Source: CAYNFR01 sp964396595 (GTDB lineage Bacteria; Bacteroidota; Bacteroidia; Chitinophagales; Saprospiraceae). From it: a stretch of 64,000 nucleotides of DNA. The stretch covers positions 1 through 64,000 of the forward strand of contig CAYNFR010000009.1 in NCBI GenBank assembly GCA_964396595.1. Reading direction: 5' to 3'. Below the pieces are notes generated by a model. It saw nothing but the letters and a program-made list of their open reading frames with translations, had not been told where the DNA came from and did not search any database. This document shows, piece after piece, positions 17,386-25,645 of this stretch (position 1 is its first letter; each line of letters opens with the position of its first letter). Made by a program: the position numbers and the translations under genes.

Positions 17386-18969
17386 CTATTCAGATAAAGG
17401 TAATAACTGGAAGTCCGTGCGTCGATTTCGTGCACGGCATTCTTCTGTGGCGTTACTTTCACATCCGGGCACTGATTTGTCAGGGCCATTTCCAACGATG
17501 ACGAAACGATTACGATCTATTTTATACTCCGACTGTAGATAATTAACAACGGCTTGAGCCCTATCTCTGGATAGCCGTTGGTTAAGTTCGCGGGAGCCTA
17601 CACTATCCGTATTCCCTTCGACCCTAATGCGGTTGTTAGCATAGACTTTAGCTATATCTGCAAATTGGAGATCGATGATTGTTTTCGCATTGGGAGATAG
17701 CACAGCACTACCTGTTGGAAAATTGATCGTCAATGGCTTAGTTGAGAGGGCTGGCACCGTTTTATCTTCCTCTGTAGGTTGGGTAAAACCCTGCGTAGTT
17801 TCAGCTTGATAACCTGCACCATTAAGCGTAGTTCTTGCCGCCGGCTTGGTATTGATAATATTTCTAAAATTTGGCACGCGCGTGCCAATGATACCTTGTG
17901 TTACCAGGAGATTGGCGGTGTTCTGATGTAATTGAGAACCGGTCATGCCATTAAACTGGTTATTCAGCCCAAAGTAATTAACATTATCCCCATGGGTACA
18001 TAAATAAGCATCCATCATCATTCCCATCGCATCGTCAGCGGTTAAATCAAATGTTTCTCCCAAGATTTTGGCAGCGGCTGCTTGACGGGATTCATTGGTC
18101 GTAATCTCGGCTACTGCCTTCATCCATCCTTCATAGAATGCCTGATATTTCTCAATGTTATTTTCGATATGCTCTCGTTTAGCATAAAAAATACCTGCTA
18201 GTGCATAAGCGGCATCCTGTGTGGATTGTAGTATAGACGACCCACGGACGATCTCTAGCGATTCAAAATGCGAAGGACTCCATACTACCGCAGCATCAAC
18301 AGAGCCGGAGTTGAAGATGGTAGCAGCTGTGGGGTTGTCAGGAGATTCTATGATCTGAATATCCTTTAATTGAAGACCAGCGGTATTCAATGCTAAAGCT
18401 AAAAAAGTCATAGAAGGAGTATTGGGTGTAACAGCGACCTTCTTACCTTTCAGATCGTTAATACTGCTCACACCCCTACGTCCGATGATAACGTCTCCAC
18501 CTCTTGACCAATCTGTCTGAATAAAAATCTCAGGATTGTAATCAGAGATACCATCGTATTCGAGCAGAACACCATCAGCGGTATTGGCCATGACATGAAT
18601 CTCATCGACTTTCCATGCTTGACGCGCTGTAGGAAAATCATCGAGGATGATAAATTCCACTTTCAGTCCATGGTCTTTTTGGAATCGGCTGCGATTAGAA
18701 GGTTTAAGACCGCCGTTATAATACAGACCGGGGGCGAAACCACCCCAAGGTAATATTTGGACCTTGAGCACATCGTTTGATTGACCGGATGGCACTCGCG
18801 CGCTTGAAGAAACACCGGAAGATCCGGCGCTTTCTATGTCACTTTTATCTTTGAGATTTTTCCCAAATTCCGTGTTGTTCAACAAATAATATGCACCGAG
18901 GACAATCGCTCCTACGATTGCCAGTGTAAGCAATAGCTTTGAAAATAAAGTAAGTCTCCGTCTTGCCAT
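17386..18969 (-). CDS. Solute-binding protein fused to OmpA peptidoglycan-binding domain
   Basis: This 527-residue protein has three parts. Residues about 8-28 form one membrane anchor. Residues about 65-350 form an NMT1/SsuA-like periplasmic binding domain (SSINDLKGKKVAVTPNTPSM, AAVVWSPSHF). Residues about 410-527 form an OmpA C-terminal domain (INFPTGSAVLSPNAK, VEGNTDSVGSRELNQRLSRDRA, ARNRRTDFQL) with the Asp and Arg that grip peptidoglycan diaminopimelate. So the binding protein appears tied to both the inner membrane and the cell wall, which is unusual for an ABC importer. Fusions of this kind are known to annotators, often called phosphate-binding/OmpA, but I know of no firm function. 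It lies 20 bp after the coiled-coil gene. Confidence 0.85.
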   Translation of the reverse strand: MARRRLTLFSKLLLTLAIVGAIVLGAYYLLNNTEFGKNLKDKSDIESAGSSGVSSSARVPSGQSNDVLKVQILPWGGFAPGLYYNGGLKPSNRSRFQKDHGLKVEFIILDDFPTARQAWKVDEIHVMANTADGVLLEYDGISDYNPEIFIQTDWSRGGDVIIGRRGVSSINDLKGKKVAVTPNTPSMTFLALALNTAGLQLKDIQIIESPDNPTAATIFNSGSVDAAVVWSPSHFESLEIVRGSSILQSTQDAAYALAGIFYAKREHIENNIEKYQAFYEGWMKAVAEITTNESRQAAAAKILGETFDLTADDAMGMMMDAYLCTHGDNVNYFGLNNQFNGMTGSQLHQNTANLLVTQGIIGTRVPNFRNIINTKPAARTTLNGAGYQAETTQGFTQPTEEDKTVPALSTKPLTINFPTGSAVLSPNAKTIIDLQFADIAKVYANNRIRVEGNTDSVGSRELNQRLSRDRAQAVVNYLQSEYKIDRNRFVIVGNGPDKSVPGCESNATEECRARNRRTDFQLLPLSE

Positions 18970-18989
18970 TGATGTGTTATTTACAAAAT

Positions 18990-20012
18990 TTACTCAAATA
19001 AACTATCATATTGATTTACGCGCTCTACTTTCTGCCGTGTAGCAGGGGCTTGATTAATATCTAATACTTGAGGCTGTGTAGATTCTTCTATCATCAATCT
19101 CTCCTTGTCATCCAATAGTATCAGCGAGCTCTCATTCTCCCATTGTTCAAGCATCTTCAATCCTGCCTCTTCAAATACACCATTGCGAAGATCTATGCTG
19201 TTCATAAAACTCTCAGACATCTCCATAAAACGTTCCATTTCCCCTACCTTGGCACTGACATCATCGGTCACTTGCTCAAGGGCTAATTCAAACATAGCCC
19301 GTTTATCTTTATCTCCCTTGATTACGGACATGGCAGAAGACATAGCACTATGACTCGCCTTGATCGCCTTCAACTCTTGTTCTTTTAGTTCCACTTGGTC
19401 AGCTACATCCTCTTTGAGAATCGAAGAATTCTCGTACATCTTTTTCAGCACACGATAGAGCATCTCCATTCTGCGATAAAGGTCTTCATACTTCATATTG
19501 GACTCTTGAAGACGACCCGCCTTGCGCGATTTCAAAATCATCACTGACTTATCACTTGTATCTCTTGCTACTGAAGCCTCCGTGAGATTAGACTTTATTT
19601 CCTTTTCGTTGTTAAGGGTTAATTCTTTCAGGCGATGCATCTGACCTCGTAGCTGAATAATCTGCTTATTCATCTTTTTCAGATTATTAGTCATGTCCTC
19701 GACATAATTCTTGAGAATGGCAATCGGATCTATCTGAACGAATAATCCGGTTATCCACCTCATAGCACTCTTATACATATAAGAGACGAGCGTACGCGCT
19801 TTACTATCTAGAGCCATGTAAATAATCATGCCCAGCACACCAATAGTCACCGCCAAGCCCAATGTCGTCGTGGCAAAACTCAGCACAGCTGCTATGCTCG
19901 TCGCCAATAAAAAGCCGATACCACCCAAGACCATAATTAATACGATCATACCCGTGACTCCCTCCGGCCGCTGCCAAAAACTTTTTGGTTTATATGTATC
20001 TAGCATGTTCAT
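18990..20012 (-). CDS. Inner-membrane coiled-coil protein of the ABC/OmpA operon
   Basis: This 340-residue protein has no family name that I recognise. Two hydrophobic helices lie at about 18-70 (TGMIVLIMVLGGIGFLLATS and LGLAVTIGVLGMIIYMAL). Most of the rest (about 95-290) is charged, heptad-like and helical, with many Lys/Glu/Met/Leu, in the manner of PspA-like or scaffold coiled coils. The C-terminal 40 residues are probably disordered. It sits between another coiled-coil gene and the solute-binding/OmpA gene and ends 20 bp before the latter. A structural or assembly role for that transporter is inferred from position only. Confidence 0.75.
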   Translation of the reverse strand: MNMLDTYKPKSFWQRPEGVTGMIVLIMVLGGIGFLLATSIAAVLSFATTTLGLAVTIGVLGMIIYMALDSKARTLVSYMYKSAMRWITGLFVQIDPIAILKNYVEDMTNNLKKMNKQIIQLRGQMHRLKELTLNNEKEIKSNLTEASVARDTSDKSVMILKSRKAGRLQESNMKYEDLYRRMEMLYRVLKKMYENSSILKEDVADQVELKEQELKAIKASHSAMSSAMSVIKGDKDKRAMFELALEQVTDDVSAKVGEMERFMEMSESFMNSIDLRNGVFEEAGLKMLEQWENESSLILLDDKERLMIEESTQPQVLDINQAPATRQKVERVNQYDSLFE

Positions 20013-20308
20013 TACTCTTTCACAAATAAAATGACATTTCCAATGACCTGACTGTGGTCACGACGCCAAAATACAAATTATCACACTTGCGAGCTGCAAT
20101 TAATAGATCAATTATGCATTCTATTGTCATTTCAACGCTTAAATGACAGGTAAGGTGGCAGTGCGTTATGAGGTAGATCAAGGCGCAAAAAATGACCATA
20201 GCCTAGTTGCTGAGCGTAGTCGAAGTATAGCTACACAAGTCTTTTTGCCACGAAGAGATAGCTCAAAAGAGACGCTAGACCAACCGTGAATGTAGGCTTG
20301 ATATGACA
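20013..20308. other. Gap inside the operon with a REP-like element
   Basis: About 296 bp separate the two coiled-coil genes. The only notable item is the REP-like sequence at 20209-20228. A separate promoter for the downstream genes could lie here, but no perfect TAnnTTTG box was found on the minus strand. Confidence 0.45.
20209..20228. repeat. REP-like intergenic element (GCTGAGCGTAGTCGAAGTAT)
   Basis: The core GAGCGTAGTCGAAG is, from memory, a very common dispersed intergenic sequence in Bacteroidota, usually written TTCGACTACGCTCAG on the other strand. Only one copy of this form was found in the window. A different member of the same general class is at 54146-54168. Confidence 0.5.
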
Positions 20309-21007
20309 CTACGGTATGTACGTCTTAATCTTTTCCATATCTTGGCTAATCTGTGAAGACACGAATTGATATGATGCCAAGAAGCCGGCCTTGNNNNNNN
20401 NNNTAGTTTCTATCCGATTAATGGCTTGTCTGATCTCTGAGTCAATCTGCGAAAGTTCTTCTTCTGCCTTAGTGATTTGCTTTTCGAGTTCTTTAATCTT
20501 CGACCGTGACTGCTCAATAAGTGCTTTGAGGTCTTCGGTGCGGGTCTCTCGCTGTTTGACCTGAACGGTCTTTTGATTTTGAACAGCTTGATTAAATTTG
20601 TTCTGTTCGTCTTTGAGCACATTCAGATAGTGCTCGATGCTGTTTATGAGCTTTTGCTTGTTAAGTCCCATAGTGCTTGCCATTACGAAGGCACTGAGAA
20701 ATCGCTTGCTATCATCCTTCTCGATGGCTTCGAGGGACTTGAGTGATTGTTTGTACTCTAGATAGTCAAAACCTTCGAGGTTGGCATCTTCGATAGCTTT
20801 GAGCAATAAATCGACAAATTTTTGGTCCGGCTTCGATGAAGTTTCGGATACTGATGATGGAGCAGCTTGACTCTGTACTGTTCTTGAAGAAAAACTGTCT
20901 TGAGATACAGTAGACTCACTTGCTGTTCCTGAACCTATGGCTTCACCGCCGGAAGAATCACTTTCTTCGACAACAAAAACAGACTTTAACTTTGAAAAAA
21001 GACTCAT
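20309..21007 (-). CDS. Coiled-coil protein, first gene of the ABC/OmpA operon (crosses an N gap)
   Basis: About 232 residues are readable, but ten N at 20394-20403 interrupt the last quarter, so true length and frame past residue about 201 are unproven. The N terminus (MSLFSKLKSVFVVEESDSS) is followed by a Ser/Ala-rich linker. A helical segment (about 60-130) and a strongly charged coiled coil (about 150-201) come next. The end KAGFLASYQFVSSQISQDMEKIKTYIP reads plausibly after the gap. There is no signal peptide, so it is probably cytoplasmic. I do not recognise a family. It is on the same strand as, and upstream of, the membrane coiled-coil gene. Confidence 0.65.
   Translation of the reverse strand: MSLFSKLKSVFVVEESDSSGGEAIGSGTASESTVSQDSFSSRTVQSQAAPSSVSETSSKPDQKFVDLLLKAIEDANLEGFDYLEYKQSLKSLEAIEKDDSKRFLSAFVMASTMGLNKQKLINSIEHYLNVLKDEQNKFNQAVQNQKTVQVKQRETRTEDLKALIEQSRSKIKELEKQITKAEEELSQIDSEIRQAINRIETXXXXKAGFLASYQFVSSQISQDMEKIKTYIP
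20394..20403. other. Assembly gap (ten N)
   Basis: Ten undetermined bases lie inside the coiled-coil gene. The run length is probably a placeholder. Since ten is not a multiple of three, an apparent continuous frame through it is not evidence that the gene is intact. Confidence 0.98.
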
Positions 21008-21229
21008 GAATCGTAAATTGGTATTATGACTGACAATTTTAAGCTTATTTTTAATGCGATATCGCTTAGCAGCTGATTTTTTGGCAAAACTAAAGCGGTA
21101 ATGAACAGTGTATTTGTTTTAAAGCAAATAAAAGTCACTGCTCGCAGATCAATATTGAGTAAATAATTGTCATAACCCCTATAAAGGATTGTGCTGAAAT
21201 CGACACGTGAGAACAATACTGGCTCTGAG

Positions 21230-21799
21230 ATGACGGACTTACCGGACTTAGCTCTTTTGAATCTATACAGAAGCGAAAGCAATGCAAGAGCCCTTCAAAT
21301 ATTCTTTCATCGTTACCACAGACAGATATTAGGACTCTGTATGTATTATTTTCATGACAGCTTTCTGGCAGAAGACGCTGCTATGGAAATATTCGAAAAA
21401 ATATTGGAGCTTGCTCCCGAATATCCCCTTCGGAATGTCCGAAGTTGGCTTTTGACCGTTACCCGTAATCACTGTCTGAAACACATCAGAGACAGGATAA
21501 AAAAAGAAAATGAACTATTTGACAAAAATACTGAGATCGAATTTGTGGAAATTCAATCAGAGTCGGATCTGATAGATGATACCGTTTTATTGGAAGCATT
21601 GGACGAAGTCCTTGATGAAATAAAAGAACAACAGAGTTTATGTATTCGACTGTGTTTCATCCAAGATAAAAGCTATCGGGAGATTGCTCAAGTCACAGGA
21701 TTTTCGATCAAAGAAGTAAAAAGCTATATACAAAACGGAAAATTAAATCTAAAAAAGAAACTCACTAAGTATAAAACTACAGGCGATGAACATTACTAG
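21230..21799 (+). CDS. ECF-type RNA polymerase sigma factor
   Basis: This is a 190-residue sigma-70 family protein of the ECF group. Region 2 spans about 15-80 (ALQIFFHRYHRQILGLC, DAAMEIFEKI, NVRSWLLTVTRNHCLKHIR). Region 4 spans about 125-180 (SLCIRLCFIQDKSYREIAQV, FSIKEVKSYIQNGKLNLKKK) with its helix-turn-helix. I start it at ATG 21230 (MTDLPDLALL); a GTG at 21191 would add 13 residues unlike the family. Its end overlaps the next gene by 14 bp, the usual arrangement of an ECF sigma factor with its membrane regulator. It is divergent from the ABC/OmpA operon. Autoregulation is likely but no box was identified. Confidence 0.9.
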   Translation: MTDLPDLALLNLYRSESNARALQIFFHRYHRQILGLCMYYFHDSFLAEDAAMEIFEKILELAPEYPLRNVRSWLLTVTRNHCLKHIRDRIKKENELFDKNTEIEFVEIQSESDLIDDTVLLEALDEVLDEIKEQQSLCIRLCFIQDKSYREIAQVTGFSIKEVKSYIQNGKLNLKKKLTKYKTTGDEHY

Positions 21800-22565
21800 A
21801 GAAGAGTACACGGCATTTCTCAACAGCAGACTTCCACCCGCGCACCACGCTGAAATCCAAGCATTTCTCAAGGATAATCCGCTCGAACGACGCGCTCTTG
21901 AAGGTCAACTTCGGTACGAAAGTCAAAGTTTATTAGATGAATCCTCGCGGAGGCTAGAAGAGAGGATACATGCAGTCGTATCAGAAAAGACGAAAATCAA
22001 CCAACATAAAGAAATTCTCCTAGAGCCGAAGCCAATCAACCGCAGAAGCTGGATCATCACAATCAGTGCTCTTGCTGCAGGTCTTGCACTACTCCTCATG
22101 TTCTTGCCTTCACAGATCGATCGATCTCCCATAGTCTTAGCTGAGATGGTGGAAGCATATCCTGATGTGTTGACAAATATTGTCAGAGGTGAATCAGCTG
22201 ACGAGACGACTATGATGACCAGTGAAGCCATGTCCTATTACAATAGTGGTCAATATGACAAAGCAGAATCAGCTCTCTTGGCTTTATCCGAAAGCACTCA
22301 GGGTGATCAAATCACAAAATTCTACTTGGGTGTCTCACAATTTTTTAACCTCAATTATCAAGGAATGACTGAGACATTCAATAGTCTGCGAGATGGCTCT
22401 TTCGCATTTGAAGATGGTGTAATGTGGTATCAAGCATTGGCATATATACATCTTAATAAAGACAACGAAGCAAAAGATTTACTCTCAAATATTGCCGCCC
22501 AGGATCACTACAAATCTAAAGATGCCATGATCCTCCTTGACAACTATGATAAAATAGTAAAATGA
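21786..22565 (+). CDS. Probable membrane anti-sigma factor with periplasmic TPR domain
   Basis: This 259-residue protein has a cytoplasmic N terminus of about 87 residues (MNITREEYTAFLNSRLPPAH, then a charged helix). One membrane helix follows at about 88-107, preceded by basic residues (INRRSW), which puts the N terminus inside. A periplasmic C-terminal half has TPR-like repeats (MSYYNSGQYDKAESALLAL, YQALAYIHLNKDNEAKDLL). It lacks a ZAS zinc motif. The position immediately after an ECF sigma gene with overlap, and the topology, point to an anti-sigma factor whose TPR half senses something outside the membrane. Its stop overlaps the next start as ATGA (22562-22565). Confidence 0.72.
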   Translation: MNITREEYTAFLNSRLPPAHHAEIQAFLKDNPLERRALEGQLRYESQSLLDESSRRLEERIHAVVSEKTKINQHKEILLEPKPINRRSWIITISALAAGLALLLMFLPSQIDRSPIVLAEMVEAYPDVLTNIVRGESADETTMMTSEAMSYYNSGQYDKAESALLALSESTQGDQITKFYLGVSQFFNLNYQGMTETFNSLRDGSFAFEDGVMWYQALAYIHLNKDNEAKDLLSNIAAQDHYKSKDAMILLDNYDKIVK

Positions 22566-25420
22566 TTAGTCCACGCTGCATCTTCTTTCTTGTTATTCTT
22601 TGGAGCTTGACCAAGCTATTATCTGCACAAGATTATCAGGATATCATAAAAGCATCAGAGACTATCCAGACTGCGTCTAAAAAAATTGCCTATCTGGATT
22701 CGGTAATTGAAAGTCGCCAATGGTCCAAGTATCCCGACACAGTGGCTATGCTATACTTTAACAAATCCCAAATACTATTCAGAGAAAACATCTCGATATC
22801 AGAGGCTCTAAAAGCACTCGACGACGGTCTGGAACTTATTACTGAACATGACCATCGATTGCTATGGATCAAAATGTGGTTGTACAAGGGCTACTGGTAT
22901 CGTAAATGGGACAAATACGAAGAAGCTAAACAGTCACTTACCCAAGCACTAAAATATCAAGACGACAACCCCTATGTCTATGAAGCCACGATTCAATTGG
23001 GCAAAACCTATAAAGATCGAGGGGAATTTTCGTTGGCTCTGGAGCTCTATCTACAAGCCATTCAGCTAGCAGGAAATGACAATTGGAAACTCGCCAACGC
23101 CAACGAAGTCACCGCATTTGTGTACCTGATCATGGATACCAAAGAGGGCGCAAAGCAGGCAATAGCGTGGCTCAACAAATTGCTCACACTTCTTAAGTCA
23201 ATGGAAGACACGGAGCATTATATCGCTTCGATGACTTACAATCTGGGCACAGCCTATCTGACATTAGAAGACTATGCAGCAGCCAAGCCGCTATTTGATA
23301 AAGCTGAGGCGATGAATAAGAAATGTTGTAACGATCCTGATTTTATCAGCTTACTCTACGAAAGCCGCGCATCGCTACTTAGCGCAGAAAACAAATATGA
23401 CCAAGCCTTAGCCATGATGTTCAAGAGCCTTGAATATTATCAGCATTCATTCGACCTGACAAGATCAGATGGCCTCGCATCAAGCTTCAACAGTATCGCA
23501 GATCTCTATCTCAAGAATAAAAATTACCCTAAAGCGCTGGAATACATTCAAAAAGCAATCAGCTACCGACTAGCTGGCATAGACAATGAGGAAGAATATG
23601 TCTATTACATAAATGATGCATTGCTCCGCGAAAATGGGGAGAAACATTATTTAATCGACGAGTTGCTCACGCACAGCAATATTTTACAATTGTTATATCA
23701 AGATAAGAATGAACTAAGCTACCTACTCTTGAGCAAAGAAGTACTACTCTATGCCGACCGCCTGGTTGATCTGATGAGATTTGAACACATAGAGAATAGT
23801 ACGAAAATCTTCTGGCGCAATAAAACGCGTGAAGTATATCAGAATCTGGTTAAGGTGTTATTTCAACTAAATGAATGCGAAGAAGCCTTCTATTATGCTG
23901 AAAAGTCAAAATACTTATTGATGGGCGAGCATCTCGTCAAAAACGAAAAACTGCAATCCCAATCACAACTATCTGCCAATATACAAGCTTACAGAGCGGT
24001 CAGAATTGATATAGAAAAGACAGAAGTAATTATTAAAAATATACTGCGAGACAAGAACCTTGACGCACAAGATTCTTTAGGCAAAAAGCTTATCGAATTA
24101 AAAAGAGAAGAGGATGACCTCCTCAGCTTGATCAAACTTCTTGACAGAGATTATTATGAAGAAAATATAAGCTTTAAAATAATTGATATTGCCACTATCC
24201 GGCGCGATCTCATTTCCGCTGACCAGACATGGGTAGAGTACTTTGTCGGAGATACGACTATATACACTTTTGTCATTACGAATCAAGTTTTCGATTGTAT
24301 CATCTCGCCCAATGATCACAAGCTATCCACACTAGTCAGCCAATTAAGAGAATCAATCATTTCGTCGTATCGCAATAGTCGCGCACAATTAAATATCTAT
24401 GCTAATACAGGCTACGAACTGTACAAAATACTTATCCAGCCAATCGAACATTTAATGTCTGATAATGTAATCGTAGTTTATGATCCAATACTTGCGCACA
24501 TTCCGCTAGCCCTACTTTTGAGTAAACCTATCGAAGTGCATCAGTCTGTTAATAAATTAAAAAACTGGCCATTTCTGATGCATCAATATAATATAAGCTA
24601 TCAGAAATCAGCAAGTCTGGCATGGTTAAGTAAATCCACCCAAAAGAAATCTTATTCAAAAAAAGATGTCCTCGCTATTGCACCGGATTATGGCTTCATA
24701 GATAACAACTATGCTTATGCCACCACAGACATTACCCGTGAAGCCTTCATGGGTAGCTTGCCACCACTATCCGGCACAACCGAAGAAATAAGCTTCATCC
24801 AATCAAAAATGCAAGGAAATTATCTAGTAGGTGAATCTGCCACAGAATCTTCCTTCAGGGCTGCACTACATGATGCGTATCGTATCTGTCACATAGCGGG
24901 TCACGCTATCGTCGATGCCGAAAATCCAGACAATTCGCGGTTGCTGCTAGAAAAGGATAATCATCATGATGGCGATCTGTATAGTTACGAAATTGCCATG
25001 ATGGATATTAAGGCGGATCTTTTAATTCTTAGTGCTTGCAATACAGGTATTGGCAAAACGATCGAAGGCGAAGGTATCGCCTCTCTAGCTACTGCCTTCG
25101 CACAAGCCGGTAGCCCAAATATATTGATGAGCCTTTGGCCAGTCAGTGATAAAGCCACCTCTTCCCTTATTAAAGAATACTATAAACAAATCTTGAATGG
25201 CTTATCAAAAAGAGACGCCCTTCGAGAAGCACAAAAAGATTTTCTAAAAAATGTCGAAGCTGCCTATCATCATCCATACTTCTGGGGTGGTTTTGTATAC
25301 TACGGCGATAACGACACCATTGGGATCAACGCCCCATCAAGTTGGCCAAAAGTTAACATTCTGCTGGTGGGCTTATTTGTCTTTGTTGGGTTGATGATAC
25401 TGAAAGGGAAAATACTATGA
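22562..25420 (+). CDS. Exported TPR-CHAT caspase-like protease
   Basis: This 952-residue protein has an N-terminal signal peptide (MISPRCIFFLVILWSL...LSAQ). Many TPR-like helices fill about 60-480 (YEEAKQSLTQALKYQ, YPKALEYIQKAISY). A CHAT domain spans about 640-915, and a single C-terminal membrane helix lies at about 928-946. The CHAT catalytic pair is present: His781 in HIAGHA and Cys826 in SACNTG, followed by EGEGIASLATAFAQAGSPN. CHAT domains are caspase-superfamily cysteine proteases. The layout implies a periplasmic enzyme anchored in the inner membrane, facing the TPR half of the putative anti-sigma. That it cleaves the anti-sigma is inference from operon and topology. Confidence 0.88.
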   Translation: MISPRCIFFLVILWSLTKLLSAQDYQDIIKASETIQTASKKIAYLDSVIESRQWSKYPDTVAMLYFNKSQILFRENISISEALKALDDGLELITEHDHRLLWIKMWLYKGYWYRKWDKYEEAKQSLTQALKYQDDNPYVYEATIQLGKTYKDRGEFSLALELYLQAIQLAGNDNWKLANANEVTAFVYLIMDTKEGAKQAIAWLNKLLTLLKSMEDTEHYIASMTYNLGTAYLTLEDYAAAKPLFDKAEAMNKKCCNDPDFISLLYESRASLLSAENKYDQALAMMFKSLEYYQHSFDLTRSDGLASSFNSIADLYLKNKNYPKALEYIQKAISYRLAGIDNEEEYVYYINDALLRENGEKHYLIDELLTHSNILQLLYQDKNELSYLLLSKEVLLYADRLVDLMRFEHIENSTKIFWRNKTREVYQNLVKVLFQLNECEEAFYYAEKSKYLLMGEHLVKNEKLQSQSQLSANIQAYRAVRIDIEKTEVIIKNILRDKNLDAQDSLGKKLIELKREEDDLLSLIKLLDRDYYEENISFKIIDIATIRRDLISADQTWVEYFVGDTTIYTFVITNQVFDCIISPNDHKLSTLVSQLRESIISSYRNSRAQLNIYANTGYELYKILIQPIEHLMSDNVIVVYDPILAHIPLALLLSKPIEVHQSVNKLKNWPFLMHQYNISYQKSASLAWLSKSTQKKSYSKKDVLAIAPDYGFIDNNYAYATTDITREAFMGSLPPLSGTTEEISFIQSKMQGNYLVGESATESSFRAALHDAYRICHIAGHAIVDAENPDNSRLLLEKDNHHDGDLYSYEIAMMDIKADLLILSACNTGIGKTIEGEGIASLATAFAQAGSPNILMSLWPVSDKATSSLIKEYYKQILNGLSKRDALREAQKDFLKNVEAAYHHPYFWGGFVYYGDNDTIGINAPSSWPKVNILLVGLFVFVGLMILKGKIL

Positions 25421-25503
25421 AATATCACGCACAAAAGAAAATCTATACCAGCCGCGCAAAAATCCAAGCCATTAATGACTTACACGTAAAGCTGGTTTTC
25501 TAA
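25417..25503 (+). CDS. Possible 28-residue peptide gene after the CHAT protease
   Basis: An ATG overlaps the CHAT stop as ATGA (25417-25420), the same coupling used between the previous two genes. It opens a frame of 28 codons to TAA at 25501-25503. The peptide is basic (starts MKYHAQKKIYTSRAK, ends VKLVF). It has no recognised family and is too short to judge by codon usage. It may be a real micropeptide, the start of a decayed gene, or chance. Confidence 0.3.
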   Translation: MKYHAQKKIYTSRAKIQAINDLHVKLVF

Positions 25504-25645
25504 TATTAGATGTTCAGACTATCAGCTCTATCCTTTCTGAAAGATATCGTCTAAAAGTGCTATGAACCACACCCTCTCTATCTGATTCCTTTGTACATTG
25601 GTTGCTATTCACTTGACGTTTAATAACAGTTCTAAACCAATCCGT

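Noticed and set aside
17379..17495. Longer permease start at 17495
   Set aside because: It overlaps the solute-binding/OmpA gene by 110 bp, and the added 39 residues have no membrane helix.
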